From contig JASJAR010000011.1 in NCBI GenBank assembly GCA_030066905.1, positions 46,480-110,479 on the forward strand: 64,000 nucleotides of DNA, read 5' to 3'. Below, in pieces: positions 25,949-35,100 of the stretch. The stretch comes from Paracoccaceae bacterium. GTDB lineage: Bacteria > Pseudomonadota > Alphaproteobacteria > Rhodobacterales > Rhodobacteraceae. Position 1 is the first letter of the stretch. The number at the start of each line of letters is the position of its first letter. The notes under the pieces are model-generated. The model was given only the letters and a program-made list of their open reading frames with translations, was not told where the DNA came from and did no database searches. The position numbers and the translations under genes are program-made.

Positions 25949-26506
25949 TTGGCTCAATCCTCTGATCCGCTTCTCATCAAGCGCTACGCCAGCCGCAGGC
26001 TCTACAACACCGAGACCTCCGACTACGTCACGCTCGAGGACATCGCCTCCTTCATCCGCGACGGGCGCGAAGTGCAGATCATCGACCTCAAGACCGGCGA
26101 CGATCTGACCCGGCAATACCTTCTGCAAATCATCGCCGAGCACGAGAGCCGGGGCGAGAATGTCCTGCCGATCGATGTGCTGACCGATCTGGTTCGCTCC
26201 TACACCACCCAGGCCCATTCGGTGGTGCCGCAGTTTCTGGCGATGAGTTTCGAGATGCTCCGCGAGGGCCAGTCGAAGATGGTCGAACGCATGGCCAACC
26301 CGATGTCCGGGGTGCCGGGGTTCGACGCGATCCAGGCCCAGCAGGCCGCCTGGCTGAAGGCGATGACGGGGGGCATGGCCAACTGGTCCGGCCCGGCCGC
26401 CGAGGAGGAGGGCAGCGAGGCGGGGGCCGGCGAGACGAGCGAGCTCGAGGAAATCCGGTCCCAGCTCGCTGCGATGCAGGAACAGCTTCAGAAGATGAAG
26501 AAGTAA
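25949..26506 (+). CDS. phaR: PHA synthesis repressor
   Basis: This 185-residue repressor has the PhaR N-terminal DNA-binding domain (LLIKRYASRRLYNTETSDYVTLED, IIDLKTGDDLTRQYLLQII) and the PHB-accumulation domain (VLPIDVLTDLVRSYTTQ...). It binds phaP and its own promoter and is released by PHA. The start codon is TTG at 25949, preceded by GGGAGGG. A CTGC-N6-GCAG sequence overlaps this ribosome site (25925-25938), which could allow autorepression. Confidence 0.95.
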   Translation: MAQSSDPLLIKRYASRRLYNTETSDYVTLEDIASFIRDGREVQIIDLKTGDDLTRQYLLQIIAEHESRGENVLPIDVLTDLVRSYTTQAHSVVPQFLAMSFEMLREGQSKMVERMANPMSGVPGFDAIQAQQAAWLKAMTGGMANWSGPAAEEEGSEAGAGETSELEEIRSQLAAMQEQLQKMKK

Positions 26507-26512
26507 CCCGGC

Positions 26513-27895
26513 TCAGGCCACCTCGGCGAAGACCTGCTCGAGAGCCGCGCCGAGCTTTTCGAACATTTCGTCCATCTGGGCGTCGGTCATCACGAAGGGC
26601 GGACACAGAACAATGGACTGACCCAGAGGCCGGCAGATCAGCCCGTGATCGGTGCAGGTATTGGCGATGCGTTCGGAGACCGAGAGCTCGCTTGGAAAGG
26701 GCGTTTTCGTCGCCTTGTCGGCCACGGCCTCCAGCGCCCCCATCAGCCCCTTGCCCCGCGCCTCGCCGATATTCGGCAGGCGCGCAAGCTCGGCCATCCC
26801 CGCCTCGAAGCGCGGGGTAAGCCTGCGGACATTGTCGAGAAGCGGCGGGGCGTCGCCCGCGCCGTCGAGGATGACCTCGATCGCCTTCAAGGCAATCGCC
26901 GACCCCACAGGATGGCCGGACGCGGTGAACCCGTGGGGGAACTCCTCGACCGCCTCGGAGGCGGCCTGAAGCCGGTCGGCGAGATCGGGGCCGAGGATGA
27001 CGGCCCCCATCGGAAAGAGCCCCGCGGTGAGCGCCTTCGAGGCCACGACCGCGTCCGGCACGAAGCCGTAGGTCTGGCATCCCCAGGCTTCCCCCGTCCT
27101 GCCGAAGCCGCAGATCACCTCGTCGGCGACAAGCGGAATGCCGTGTTTTTCGAGGGTCGATTGAATGGCCTGGAAATACCCCTCCGGTGGCGGGATGACC
27201 CCGCCGGCTCCCATCACCGGCTCGGCGACGAAGGCGGCGATGGTCTCCGCCCCCTCCCGGGCGATCACTTCGTCGAGTTCGGCGGCAAGGCGTGCGGTAA
27301 AGGCCGCCTCGCTCTCCCCCTCGGCCCCTTCGCGCCAGTAATGCGGACAGGTGAGGTGGAGAAACCCCTCGAGCGGCAGCCCAAAGAGGCTGTTATAGGG
27401 TTTGCCGGTCATCGAGGCCGCAACCACCGTCACCCCGTGATAGCCGTTGATCCGCGTGAGGATCTTCCGCCGCTCCGGGTGCCCTTCCTGGGCGCCCAGA
27501 AACCACAGCATCTTCACAAGCGTGTCGTTCGCCTCGGACCCCGAATTGGTGTAGAACACCCGGCCCCTCTCGAAGGGCGCGGCCTCGATGAGCTTTTCCG
27601 ACAGCATCACGGTCGTGTCGGCCATCCGCCCGAAAAACGCGTGATAGCCCGGAAACCGGTCGTACTGCGCCTTGGCGGCGGCGGCGAGGCCGGGATGATC
27701 GAACCCCGCCACCATGTTCCAAAGCCCCGAATTCGCGTCGAGATAGCGCCGGCCGTGGACGTCGAAGACGTAGGGGCCCTCCCCGTGGGTGAGCACCACC
27801 GTGCCGCGTCGGTCGATGGTCGGAAGGTCGGTGAAGCCGTAAAGCGAATGGGCCGCCGCGCGGGCTTCCCAGGAATTCGGCGCGTCGTCGGGCAT
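26513..27895 (-). CDS. class III (omega) aminotransferase
   Basis: This 460-residue PLP enzyme of the aspartate aminotransferase family, class III subgroup, transfers an omega-amino group, often from polyamines or beta-alanine to pyruvate. Recognisable parts are DANSGLWNMVAGFDHP, the GSEAND phosphate-binding loop, LVADEVICGFGRTG and the PLP-lysine in ASKALTAG. A putrescine- or taurine-type substrate would fit the amine cluster nearby. ATG 27895 is preferred (AGGTGAG upstream); an in-frame GTG exists at 27904. It ends 6 bp from convergent phaR. Confidence 0.92.
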   Translation of the reverse strand: MPDDAPNSWEARAAAHSLYGFTDLPTIDRRGTVVLTHGEGPYVFDVHGRRYLDANSGLWNMVAGFDHPGLAAAAKAQYDRFPGYHAFFGRMADTTVMLSEKLIEAAPFERGRVFYTNSGSEANDTLVKMLWFLGAQEGHPERRKILTRINGYHGVTVVAASMTGKPYNSLFGLPLEGFLHLTCPHYWREGAEGESEAAFTARLAAELDEVIAREGAETIAAFVAEPVMGAGGVIPPPEGYFQAIQSTLEKHGIPLVADEVICGFGRTGEAWGCQTYGFVPDAVVASKALTAGLFPMGAVILGPDLADRLQAASEAVEEFPHGFTASGHPVGSAIALKAIEVILDGAGDAPPLLDNVRRLTPRFEAGMAELARLPNIGEARGKGLMGALEAVADKATKTPFPSELSVSERIANTCTDHGLICRPLGQSIVLCPPFVMTDAQMDEMFEKLGAALEQVFAEVA

Positions 27896-28115
27896 CGGGC
27901 TCACCTTTCTTGCAAGGCCTTCTTCAGTTGAAACTCCTACCGTCCGGTTTGGAACGCCGCAATCGACGCTGCGACCCCGACCGTCGAAATGCCCGTGCGC
28001 CCCGCCGATTGGCCGGCCAGCCGGTCGGCCGGCCTACGCAATGCCCGACCCTCGCGGCGGGCGCGCAGGTTGCGTGCCCGCGCCGTGCCGCCTAGCGTTC
28101 TCGCGAGGAGAAACC

Positions 28116-29072
28116 ATGGTCGACACACCAGGCAAGGTGACGCTTTGGGGCATCGAGGTCTTCCTCGCCGCCGCCGAGGAGCAGTCGATCTCGGCCGCCG
28201 CCAAGCGGCTCGGCGCAAGCCCATCCGCCGTGAGCCAGCAGATCACCAATCTCGAAGCCGCGCTCGGGGCGGAGCTTCTCGACCGCTCCGCTCGACCGCT
28301 TGCACTGACGCCGGCCGGGGCGCTCTTTCTGCGCCGGGCGCGGGCGATCCTGAACGAGGCCGCAGAGGCGCGCGCCGAGCTTGCGATGGCGGATCTTTCG
28401 CGTCTCACCCGGGTCAATCTCGGCATGATCGAGGATTTCGACGCCGATGTCACACCGCGCCTCCTGGCCGACATGGCCGGCGAGTTGCGCCACACCCGGT
28501 TTCTTCTCGAGACCGGCGCCTCCCACCGGCTGATGGCGAAGCTCGAAGCCCGGGCGCTCGACATGGTGGTCGCGGCCGATCTCGGCGGGGCGCGGCCCGA
28601 CTGGGCCGAGGTCCACCCGCTTCTGAGCGAGCCCTTCATCGCGGCCGTGCCGACGGGCGTGGGCGAGGTGGGCGATGTGATGCGCTCGATGCCCTTCGTG
28701 CAGTATACCGAACGCCACCTCATGGGCCGCCAGATCGCCGCCCACCTCGCCCGGGAGGGGGTGGCGGTCGAGCACAGGTTCGAGCTCGACAGCTACCACG
28801 CGATCATGGCGATGGTGGCCGAAGGGGCGGGCTGGACGATCCTCACGCCGCTCGGCTACCTCCGCGCGGGCCGGTTCCGCGACCGAGCCGAGGTCCACCC
28901 GCTGCCGTTCGCGCCGCTCAGCCGCACGATCCAGCTCTCCGCCCGGGCCGGGGTCTTTCAGGACCTCCCGGCCCGGGTGGCGGGCGAACTGCGCGGGCTG
29001 CTCGAAGAACTCATCGTCGGGCCCGCCACCGAACGGATGCCATGGCTCGCGGGCGATCTGAAGGTGCTTTGA
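28116..29072 (+). CDS. LysR-family transcriptional regulator
   Basis: This 318-residue LTTR has an N-terminal winged HTH (FLAAAEEQSISAAAKRLGASPSAVSQQITNLEAALGAELLDRS) and a substrate-binding-like C-terminal domain. It is divergent from the class III aminotransferase (220 bp apart), which it probably regulates. GAGGAG lies 5 nt before the start codon. The gap contains a GGCCGGCC-N8-GGCCGGCC structure at 28011-28034 of unknown use. Confidence 0.93.
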   Translation: MVDTPGKVTLWGIEVFLAAAEEQSISAAAKRLGASPSAVSQQITNLEAALGAELLDRSARPLALTPAGALFLRRARAILNEAAEARAELAMADLSRLTRVNLGMIEDFDADVTPRLLADMAGELRHTRFLLETGASHRLMAKLEARALDMVVAADLGGARPDWAEVHPLLSEPFIAAVPTGVGEVGDVMRSMPFVQYTERHLMGRQIAAHLAREGVAVEHRFELDSYHAIMAMVAEGAGWTILTPLGYLRAGRFRDRAEVHPLPFAPLSRTIQLSARAGVFQDLPARVAGELRGLLEELIVGPATERMPWLAGDLKVL

Positions 29073-29083
29073 ATCGCCAGAAA

Positions 29084-29152
29084 GGGGCTCTCATTGGCCC
29101 GAAAATATCCTCGGGGGGAGGGGCGCCAAGCCCCGGGGGGCAGACAGCCCCC
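29084..29152 (-). repeat. second-family dispersed element, copy A
   Basis: Read on the minus strand it has a G/C-rich hairpin (GGGGGCTGTCTGCCCCCC...) followed by CCGAGGATATTTTCGGGCC and AATGAGAG. It fills the convergent gap between the LysR gene and the DegT aminotransferase. It is nearly the same as copy B at 58622-58690. Confidence 0.85.
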
Positions 29153-30340
29153 TTACGCCACGGCCCGCCGCCGCGCCGCGACCGCGTCGGCGGCCGACGT
29201 CAACGCATCGGCCACAAGCGTGCATTCCTCGACGCTGAGCCGAGCCGGAAGCCGCACGTCGCAGGCGCGCATCAGCATCGCTCTGGTCTTCGGCAGATCG
29301 GGCGTCTCGCCGAGGAACTGCCAGTTCCAGAAGGCCCGCGCATTGTCCGCGCTCGCCCCGAAGACCTGCACCGCGACGCCGCGGTCCCTGGCTTCGTCGA
29401 CGAACCCCGCGACCTCGGCATCGGAGAGACCGACGAGATTGAACTGGATCGAATCGGGGGCCCGGACTTCCTTGGCCAGCGGGTCGGGCACCGAGAGCCA
29501 GGGCGAGGCGTTGAGACATGCCGCCACATGATCGTGGTTGCGCCGCCCGTCGCGCACCCGGCGGGCGACCTCGGGCAACTGCGCGCGCACCAGGGCCGCC
29601 GAGAGGTTCGACAGGCGCGTATTGTAAAGCGGCAGCTTGTTCTGCCAGCGCGCGAAGGGCTCGGCGAGCACCGGGTGCTTTTTCCAATTGTGCTCGTAGG
29701 CCCCCGACATGATCACCGCCCGCGCGATGAGATCGGCGTCGTCGGTGATCAGGACCCCGCCCTCGCCGGCATTGAGAAGCTTGTAGGACTGGAACGAAAA
29801 ACAGCCCACATGCCCCAGCGTTCCGATATTCCGCCCGCCCCAGGTCGTGCCGAGGGAATGGGCCGCATCCTCGATGACAGGCAACCCGTGGGCCTCCGCC
29901 AGCGCCATGATGGCATCCATATCCGAGGTATGGCCCCGCATATGGGAGATCATCACCGCATCCGCACCGTCGAGCTTGGCCTCGAAGTCCTCCAGATCGA
30001 TCCGGTAGGTATCACCGCATTCGACGAGGACCGGCACGCAATCGGCATGGACGATGGAAGAGGGCACGGCGGCGAAGGTGAAGGCGGGGATCAGCACGCG
30101 CGCCCCGCGGGGCAGATCGAGCGCTTTCAGCGACAAAAAGAGGGCCGCCGAGCAGGAGGCCACGGCGAGGGCGTATTTCGCCCCCATCATCTCGGCGAAT
30201 TCCCGTTCCAGAAGCGTCACCGGCGCGTCCTCGGCCGCCGTGTAGCGGAAGAGATCGCCGGTTTCGAGGAGCCGTTCGACCTCGGCACGGGCGGCGGCGG
30301 GGATCGGTTCGGAATGATGGGGGTTGCTCGGCTTCGCCAT
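29153..30340 (-). CDS. DegT/DnrJ/EryC1-family aminotransferase
   Basis: This 395-residue PLP-dependent sugar-type aminotransferase has the internal aldimine lysine in FSFQSYKLLNAGEGG, an EDAAHSLG motif and an ASCSAALFLSLKAL phosphate-loop region. Such enzymes make amino sugars for envelope glycans or antibiotics. Here it ends an operon of gamma-glutamyl-amine metabolism, so it may act on another substrate. AGGAAAC precedes the start. The open frame continues upstream antisense or out of frame to the FAD oxidase and is not used. Confidence 0.88.
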   Translation of the reverse strand: MAKPSNPHHSEPIPAAARAEVERLLETGDLFRYTAAEDAPVTLLEREFAEMMGAKYALAVASCSAALFLSLKALDLPRGARVLIPAFTFAAVPSSIVHADCVPVLVECGDTYRIDLEDFEAKLDGADAVMISHMRGHTSDMDAIMALAEAHGLPVIEDAAHSLGTTWGGRNIGTLGHVGCFSFQSYKLLNAGEGGVLITDDADLIARAVIMSGAYEHNWKKHPVLAEPFARWQNKLPLYNTRLSNLSAALVRAQLPEVARRVRDGRRNHDHVAACLNASPWLSVPDPLAKEVRAPDSIQFNLVGLSDAEVAGFVDEARDRGVAVQVFGASADNARAFWNWQFLGETPDLPKTRAMLMRACDVRLPARLSVEECTLVADALTSAADAVAARRRAVA

Positions 30341-30414
30341 CTTCAGGTTTCCTGAATTTGCTTTTCGGCTTCTGCGTAGCATAGACGTGCCGGCAATCCT
30401 AGCGCGTCGCGGTC

Positions 30415-31692
30415 TCAGACCCCCAATCGGTCGCGCATGGCGTAAAACCGCATCGCCAGGGGGACGAGGGCGCGCCGGACGAGGGGGCCGCCGCGCACGG
30501 TTGGGGTCGAAAGGCCGGCCATGACGTCGAATCGGGCTGTTTCCCCGATGATTGCCTCGGCCGCGATCCGTCCGCCGAGGGTGGCGAGCGCCACGCCTTG
30601 GCCGGAATAGCCGCCCGCCGACCACACACCCTCGTCGACACGAGCGAACATCGGGTGGCGCGACCATGTGATCCCCAGCGTGCCGCCCCAAGCGTAGTCG
30701 AAGGCGACGTCCTTGAGGGCGGGATAGAGCTCTGCCAGCGGTCGGCGCACCTTGGCCCCGATCTCGGCCGGGAACCGCAGCCCGTAGCTCTCGCCGCCGC
30801 CGAAGAGAAGCCGGTTGCCCTCGACCATGCGCCAGTAACTGACGACGAACCGGTCGTCTGCCACGGCGATGTCCTGCTCGAACGGCCGCTCCGGAAGCGG
30901 TTCGGTCACGGCCACGAAGGAGTTGATCGGCAAGACCCGGGCGGCCACGCTGGGCTCCAGTGCGCCAATGTAACCGTTGGTGGCCAGGAGCAAGCGTTGC
31001 GCATGGAGCGCCCCATTCTTCGCGCGAAGAATGGTCCCCGCCCGACCTGTCACCTCGGTCCCTTCGTAAATCCGCGCGCCCGCCGCCACCGCCGCCCGGG
31101 CAAGGCCGTAGGCGAAGCGCAACGGGTGGATATGCCCCGAGCCCCAATCGACGATGCCCCCCTCGACGACCTCGGAGCCCACAAGCGCTCGCGCTGCCTG
31201 CCGGTCGAGCGCCTCGATGCCCCCATAGCCATAGGTGCGAGGCATGTGGTCTGCGAGGGTCTGGAGCGGCGCGACACCTTTCTCGCGCCGGGCCACATAG
31301 GCGATACCGTCCCGCCAACCGGCGTCCGGGGCATGGGCGGCGATCAGCCGGCGCACCTCCGCCTTCGCCGCCTCCCCGAGGTCCCAGAGCGCCCGGGCAT
31401 TGGCGGCCCCATATTCGGCTTCAAGGGAAATCTGGTCGTGCCGCTGACCAGAGGCGACCTGGCCGCCGTTCCGCCCCGACGCGCCGAACCCCACCCGGTG
31501 CGCTTCGAGCACCGCGACATCGACCCCGGCCTCGGCAAGTGCGAGGGCCGCCGCGAGCCCGGTGAAGCCCGCCCCGACGATGGCCACATCCGCCGTCGCC
31601 TCGCCCGCAAGCGGCGGATAGGGGCCGGGCGCCTCCGACGTCGCCTCGTACCAGCTTCCCGCCCGGGCGCCGTTGGCGTGGAGCGGGGTCAT
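30415..31692 (-). CDS. FAD-dependent oxidoreductase (PuuB-like)
   Basis: This 425-residue D-amino-acid-oxidase-fold enzyme has the FAD-binding VGAGFTGLAAALALAEAG near residue 40, the GASGRNGGQV motif typical of gamma-glutamylputrescine oxidase-type enzymes, and a C-terminal GYSGQGVALATLGG. It likely oxidises a gamma-glutamylated amine made by the upstream glutamine synthetase-like enzyme. The genes overlap by 4 bp, supporting the link. The amine itself is unknown. Confidence 0.88.
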   Translation of the reverse strand: MTPLHANGARAGSWYEATSEAPGPYPPLAGEATADVAIVGAGFTGLAAALALAEAGVDVAVLEAHRVGFGASGRNGGQVASGQRHDQISLEAEYGAANARALWDLGEAAKAEVRRLIAAHAPDAGWRDGIAYVARREKGVAPLQTLADHMPRTYGYGGIEALDRQAARALVGSEVVEGGIVDWGSGHIHPLRFAYGLARAAVAAGARIYEGTEVTGRAGTILRAKNGALHAQRLLLATNGYIGALEPSVAARVLPINSFVAVTEPLPERPFEQDIAVADDRFVVSYWRMVEGNRLLFGGGESYGLRFPAEIGAKVRRPLAELYPALKDVAFDYAWGGTLGITWSRHPMFARVDEGVWSAGGYSGQGVALATLGGRIAAEAIIGETARFDVMAGLSTPTVRGGPLVRRALVPLAMRFYAMRDRLGV

Positions 31693-33050
31693 ACGTTCAA
31701 AAGCAGATGCTCGCGCTCCCAGGGCGAGATCACTTGCAGGAATTCCTCGTATTCCTCCGCCTTCACAAGCTCGTAGACCTTCGAGAACTCCTCCCCGAGG
31801 ATCATCCGAAGCTTGTGGGCCCCGGCGAAATTCTCAAGCCCCGCAAAAAGCCCCCGGGGGATCGCCTGTTCGCTGGCATAGGCATCGCCCTTGAATTCGG
31901 GGCTCGGCTTTCGGTCCTCGATCATCCCAAGATAGCCCGCCGCCAGCGACGCTGCGATGCCGAGATAGGGGTTGCAATCCATTCCCGGCACGCGGTTTTC
32001 CACCCGCCGCGATTGCGCATCCGAGATCGGCACCCTGATCGCGGTGGTGCGATTGTCGGCCCCCCATTCGAGGTTCACCGGGGCGGCATGGTCCTTCACG
32101 TAGCGGCGGTAGGAATTGACGTAGGGCGCAAAAAGCGGTGTGGCCGCCGGCAGATGCGCCTGCAAGCCCCCGATGAAGCGGTAAAAATGCGGGCTCGGGG
32201 TGCCGTCGGGCCCCGAAAAGAGGTTTCGCCCCGTCGCCGTCTCGATCACCGAATGGTGGATATGCATCGCCGAGCCCGGTTCGCCGGCGATGGGTTTCGC
32301 CATGAAAGTGGCAAAGCAATCGTGCCGGAGTGCCGCTTCCCGGATGAGCCGCTTGAAGAAGAAAATCTCATCGGCGAGCACCACCGGATCGCCGTGGCGG
32401 AGGTTGATCTCGAGTTGCCCCGCGCCGCCTTCCTGGGTGATCCCGTCGATCTCGAAGCCTTGCGCTTCGGCGAAATCGTAGATGTCGTCGATCACGGGGC
32501 CGAACTCGTCGACCGCCGAGAGGGAGTAGCTCTGGCGTGCTGCTGCCGGGCGGCCCGAGCGGCCCATCATCGCCTCGATGGGCTGGGTCGGGTCGACATT
32601 GCGGGCGACGAGGTAAAACTCCATCTCCGGGGCCACCACCGGCGTCCAGCCCTGTTCCTGGTAGTGCCGCACCACCCGCTTCAGCACGTTGCGCGGCGAC
32701 AGCCCCACGGGCTTGCCGTCCGCATCGGTCGCGTCGTGGATGATCTGGAGGGTGGCATCGGCGGTCCACGGCGCGGCGGTGGCCGTCGAAAGATCGGGGC
32801 GGAGGATCATGTCGGGCTCGGTGTAGCCCTGGCCGGGGATCGCCGCCCAGCCGCCGGTGATCGTCTGAAAGAAGATCGAGTTCGGCAGGTAGAACTGGGT
32901 CTGCTGGGCGAATTTCGAGGCGGGCATGGCCTTGCCGCGGGCGATGCCCGAGATGTCGGCGATCACGCATTCGACCTCGTCGAGGCGGGTGCCGTCGAGA
33001 TAGGCCGCTGCCGCCGGGGGCAACTGATGCAGCCAGCCCGCGCTATCCAT
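31689..33050 (-). CDS. glutamine synthetase family protein (gamma-glutamyl-amine ligase, PuuA-like)
   Basis: This 453-residue protein has the GS beta-grasp N-domain (ECVIADISGIARGKAMP) and catalytic domain motifs (EMEFYLV, GAGQLEINLRHGD, SAMHIHHSV, WGADNRTTAIRVP). It lacks the adenylylation-site pattern of GlnA. With the PuuB- and PuuD-like neighbours it should ligate glutamate to an amine using ATP. The start at 33050 follows the 8-bp overlap with the amidotransferase gene. Confidence 0.9.
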   Translation of the reverse strand: MDSAGWLHQLPPAAAAYLDGTRLDEVECVIADISGIARGKAMPASKFAQQTQFYLPNSIFFQTITGGWAAIPGQGYTEPDMILRPDLSTATAAPWTADATLQIIHDATDADGKPVGLSPRNVLKRVVRHYQEQGWTPVVAPEMEFYLVARNVDPTQPIEAMMGRSGRPAAARQSYSLSAVDEFGPVIDDIYDFAEAQGFEIDGITQEGGAGQLEINLRHGDPVVLADEIFFFKRLIREAALRHDCFATFMAKPIAGEPGSAMHIHHSVIETATGRNLFSGPDGTPSPHFYRFIGGLQAHLPAATPLFAPYVNSYRRYVKDHAAPVNLEWGADNRTTAIRVPISDAQSRRVENRVPGMDCNPYLGIAASLAAGYLGMIEDRKPSPEFKGDAYASEQAIPRGLFAGLENFAGAHKLRMILGEEFSKVYELVKAEEYEEFLQVISPWEREHLLLNV

Positions 33051-33720
33051 GGGCCACCTTGAAGAACGCTGCGATTTTGTCGCCGACCTCGGCGCTGCCG
33101 ATGGGCGCGTCGATGTTCGCCGAGGCGCGGGAGACGACATCAGGGTCCATCGTCGGTCCGCGAATGTCGATGAGGGCCGAGAGCTCGCCGCGCCCGTATT
33201 CCGGGTGCGCCTGGATGGTCAGGGCATTGGCCCCGTAGAGAAGCGCGGCATATTCGCAGAATGTGGAGGTGGCGATGACCTCGGCCGTGTCTGGCGGCTC
33301 GACGACCTGATCCTGGTGCCAGGCGACGAGCGGCACCGTCTCGCCGTGGAAATCGTAGATCGAATGCCCCGCGCCCCAGCCGCCGGGGAACTTCACGACC
33401 GTCCCGCCCATGGCCTGGGCGATGATCTGGTGGCCGAAACAGATGCCGACCATGGGCCGGTTTGCGGCAAAGGCGGCGCGGATGAAGTCCTCGAGCTTCG
33501 CGATGAACGCCAGGTCGTCATAGACCCCGTGTTTCGAGCCGGTGATGATCCAGCCGTCGGCCTCTTCGGGGCTTTCGGGGAAGTCCATATCGACGACCGC
33601 CCAGGTGCGGAAGGTAAACCCGTGCCCCGCGAGAAGCCCCCGGAACAGCGCGTCGTGGTCGGGGTTGCCGCCCGTTTCGGCCCGAAGGAAATGGCCTGCC
33701 AGTAGAATGCCGATCCGCAT
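33043..33720 (-). CDS. class I glutamine amidotransferase-like protein
   Basis: This 225-residue GATase1-fold protein has the nucleophile cysteine in GICFGHQ and the His-Glu pair in IQAHPEYGRGE. In this operon it could hydrolyse a gamma-glutamyl intermediate in the way PuuD does, although the sequence is of the GMP-synthase-like GATase group. It lies between two glutamine synthetase-like genes, overlapping the downstream one by 8 bp. Confidence 0.88.
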   Translation of the reverse strand: MRIGILLAGHFLRAETGGNPDHDALFRGLLAGHGFTFRTWAVVDMDFPESPEEADGWIITGSKHGVYDDLAFIAKLEDFIRAAFAANRPMVGICFGHQIIAQAMGGTVVKFPGGWGAGHSIYDFHGETVPLVAWHQDQVVEPPDTAEVIATSTFCEYAALLYGANALTIQAHPEYGRGELSALIDIRGPTMDPDVVSRASANIDAPIGSAEVGDKIAAFFKVAHG

Positions 33721-33780
33721 GAGGGTGCCTCGCCTCGTTGCAACTCAGATACGCCCCTCGCGCCGCTCCGGCAAGCGGGC

Positions 33781-35100
33781 TCAGACCGTGTCGAGATAGA
33801 GGTCGACCCGTTCGGCCGGGGTCAGATCGGCATCGGCCTCCAGCTCCTGTTCCTTGGTCAGAACGAAGTTACGAATGAGTTGACGGGGCAGGAGCCGGGC
33901 GATGGTCTCGCTGCCCCGGAAGGCCGCGATGGCGCCGGCCCAATCGGCGGGGATGCGGGGGAGGTCCGCCTCATAGGCGTTCCCGGTGATGGGGGCGGGG
34001 GGCTCGGCCTGCCGCTCGATCCCATCCAGCGCCGCCCCGAGGACGACGGCGAGCATCAGATAAGGGTTGATGTCGCCGCCCGCGACCCGGTGCTCGATCC
34101 GCCGCGCCTTCGGGGGGCCGGCGGGGATGCGCAAGGCCGCCGTGCGGTTCTCATAGGCCCAGGAGAGCCCCGTTGGGGCATGGGCGCCGGGGACGAGCCG
34201 GTCGTAGCTCGGCCCGTGGGGTGCGAAGACCAGAGTCGAGGGGGCCATCGCGTCGAGGCAGCCGGCGACGGCTTGTCTGAGATGCACCGAACCCTCGGGC
34301 GTGCCGTCGTCGAAGACGTTGTGGCCCGCCTCGTCGAGCACCGAGAAATGCATATGCATCCCGTTGCCGGCATGGTCGGGATAGGGCTTGGCCATAAAGC
34401 TCGCGGCAAACCCGTGCTTGCGGGCCATCCCGTGGGTCAGAAGCTTGAAGAGCCAGGCGTCGTCGGCGGCCTTCATCGCCTCCCCATGGACGAGGTTGAT
34501 CTCGAACTGGCCCATCCCGCTTTCAGAGATCGCGGTCTCGGCGGGGATGTCCATCGCCGTCGCCGCCTCGTAGAGCTCGGAGAAGAACCCGTCGAACGCG
34601 TCGAGTGCGCGCAAGGAGAGGATTTCGCCGCCCAAGCGGCGCTTGCCGGAGCGGGGCGAGGGGGGCGGTTTCAGTTCTTCGCCGCTGTCGTCGATGAGGT
34701 AAAACTCAAGCTCGGTGGCGACCAGGGGCCGCCAGCCCCGCGCGGCATAGCGGTCGAGAACGGCCGCCAGCGCATGGCGAGGGTCGCCTGCGAAGGGCGC
34801 GCCCTCTTCGGTGAACATCCACATCGGCAGAAGGGCCGTCGGCGTCGCGAGCCAGGGGACGGGGACGAAGCCGCGCTCGGTGGGTCTGAGCACCCCGTCG
34901 CGGTCGCCGGTCTGGAAGACGAGGGGCGAGGCTTCGATGTCGTCGCCCCAGATGTCGACGTTGAGCACCGAAAGCGGCATCCGCGCGCCGTCGGTCATGA
35001 GCTTTTCCGCAAAGGCGACGGGCATCCGCTTGCCCCGCGCCTGCCCGTTGAGGTCGGCCACCGCGATCCGGAGCGCCTTGGTGCTCTCTGGAAGGCTCAT
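33781..35100 (-). CDS. glutamine synthetase family protein, second paralogue
   Basis: This 439-residue paralogue of the gene at 31689-33050 has the same GS motifs (ATELEFYLIDD, GMGQFEINLVHGEA, NGMHMHFSVLDE, YENRTAALRIP). The N-terminal part begins directly in the beta-grasp strand (LRIAVADLNGQARGKRMP). Having two such ligases suggests two amine substrates or a hetero-oligomer. Its start overlaps the ABC permease stop by ATGA, so transporter and ligase are coupled. Confidence 0.9.
   Translation of the reverse strand: MSLPESTKALRIAVADLNGQARGKRMPVAFAEKLMTDGARMPLSVLNVDIWGDDIEASPLVFQTGDRDGVLRPTERGFVPVPWLATPTALLPMWMFTEEGAPFAGDPRHALAAVLDRYAARGWRPLVATELEFYLIDDSGEELKPPPSPRSGKRRLGGEILSLRALDAFDGFFSELYEAATAMDIPAETAISESGMGQFEINLVHGEAMKAADDAWLFKLLTHGMARKHGFAASFMAKPYPDHAGNGMHMHFSVLDEAGHNVFDDGTPEGSVHLRQAVAGCLDAMAPSTLVFAPHGPSYDRLVPGAHAPTGLSWAYENRTAALRIPAGPPKARRIEHRVAGGDINPYLMLAVVLGAALDGIERQAEPPAPITGNAYEADLPRIPADWAGAIAAFRGSETIARLLPRQLIRNFVLTKEQELEADADLTPAERVDLYLDTV

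Noticed and set aside
28011..28034. GGCCGGCC-N8-GGCCGGCC as LysR binding site
   Set aside because: It lacks the T-N11-A pattern and G+C-only palindromes are frequent in this genome; the evidence is too weak to call.
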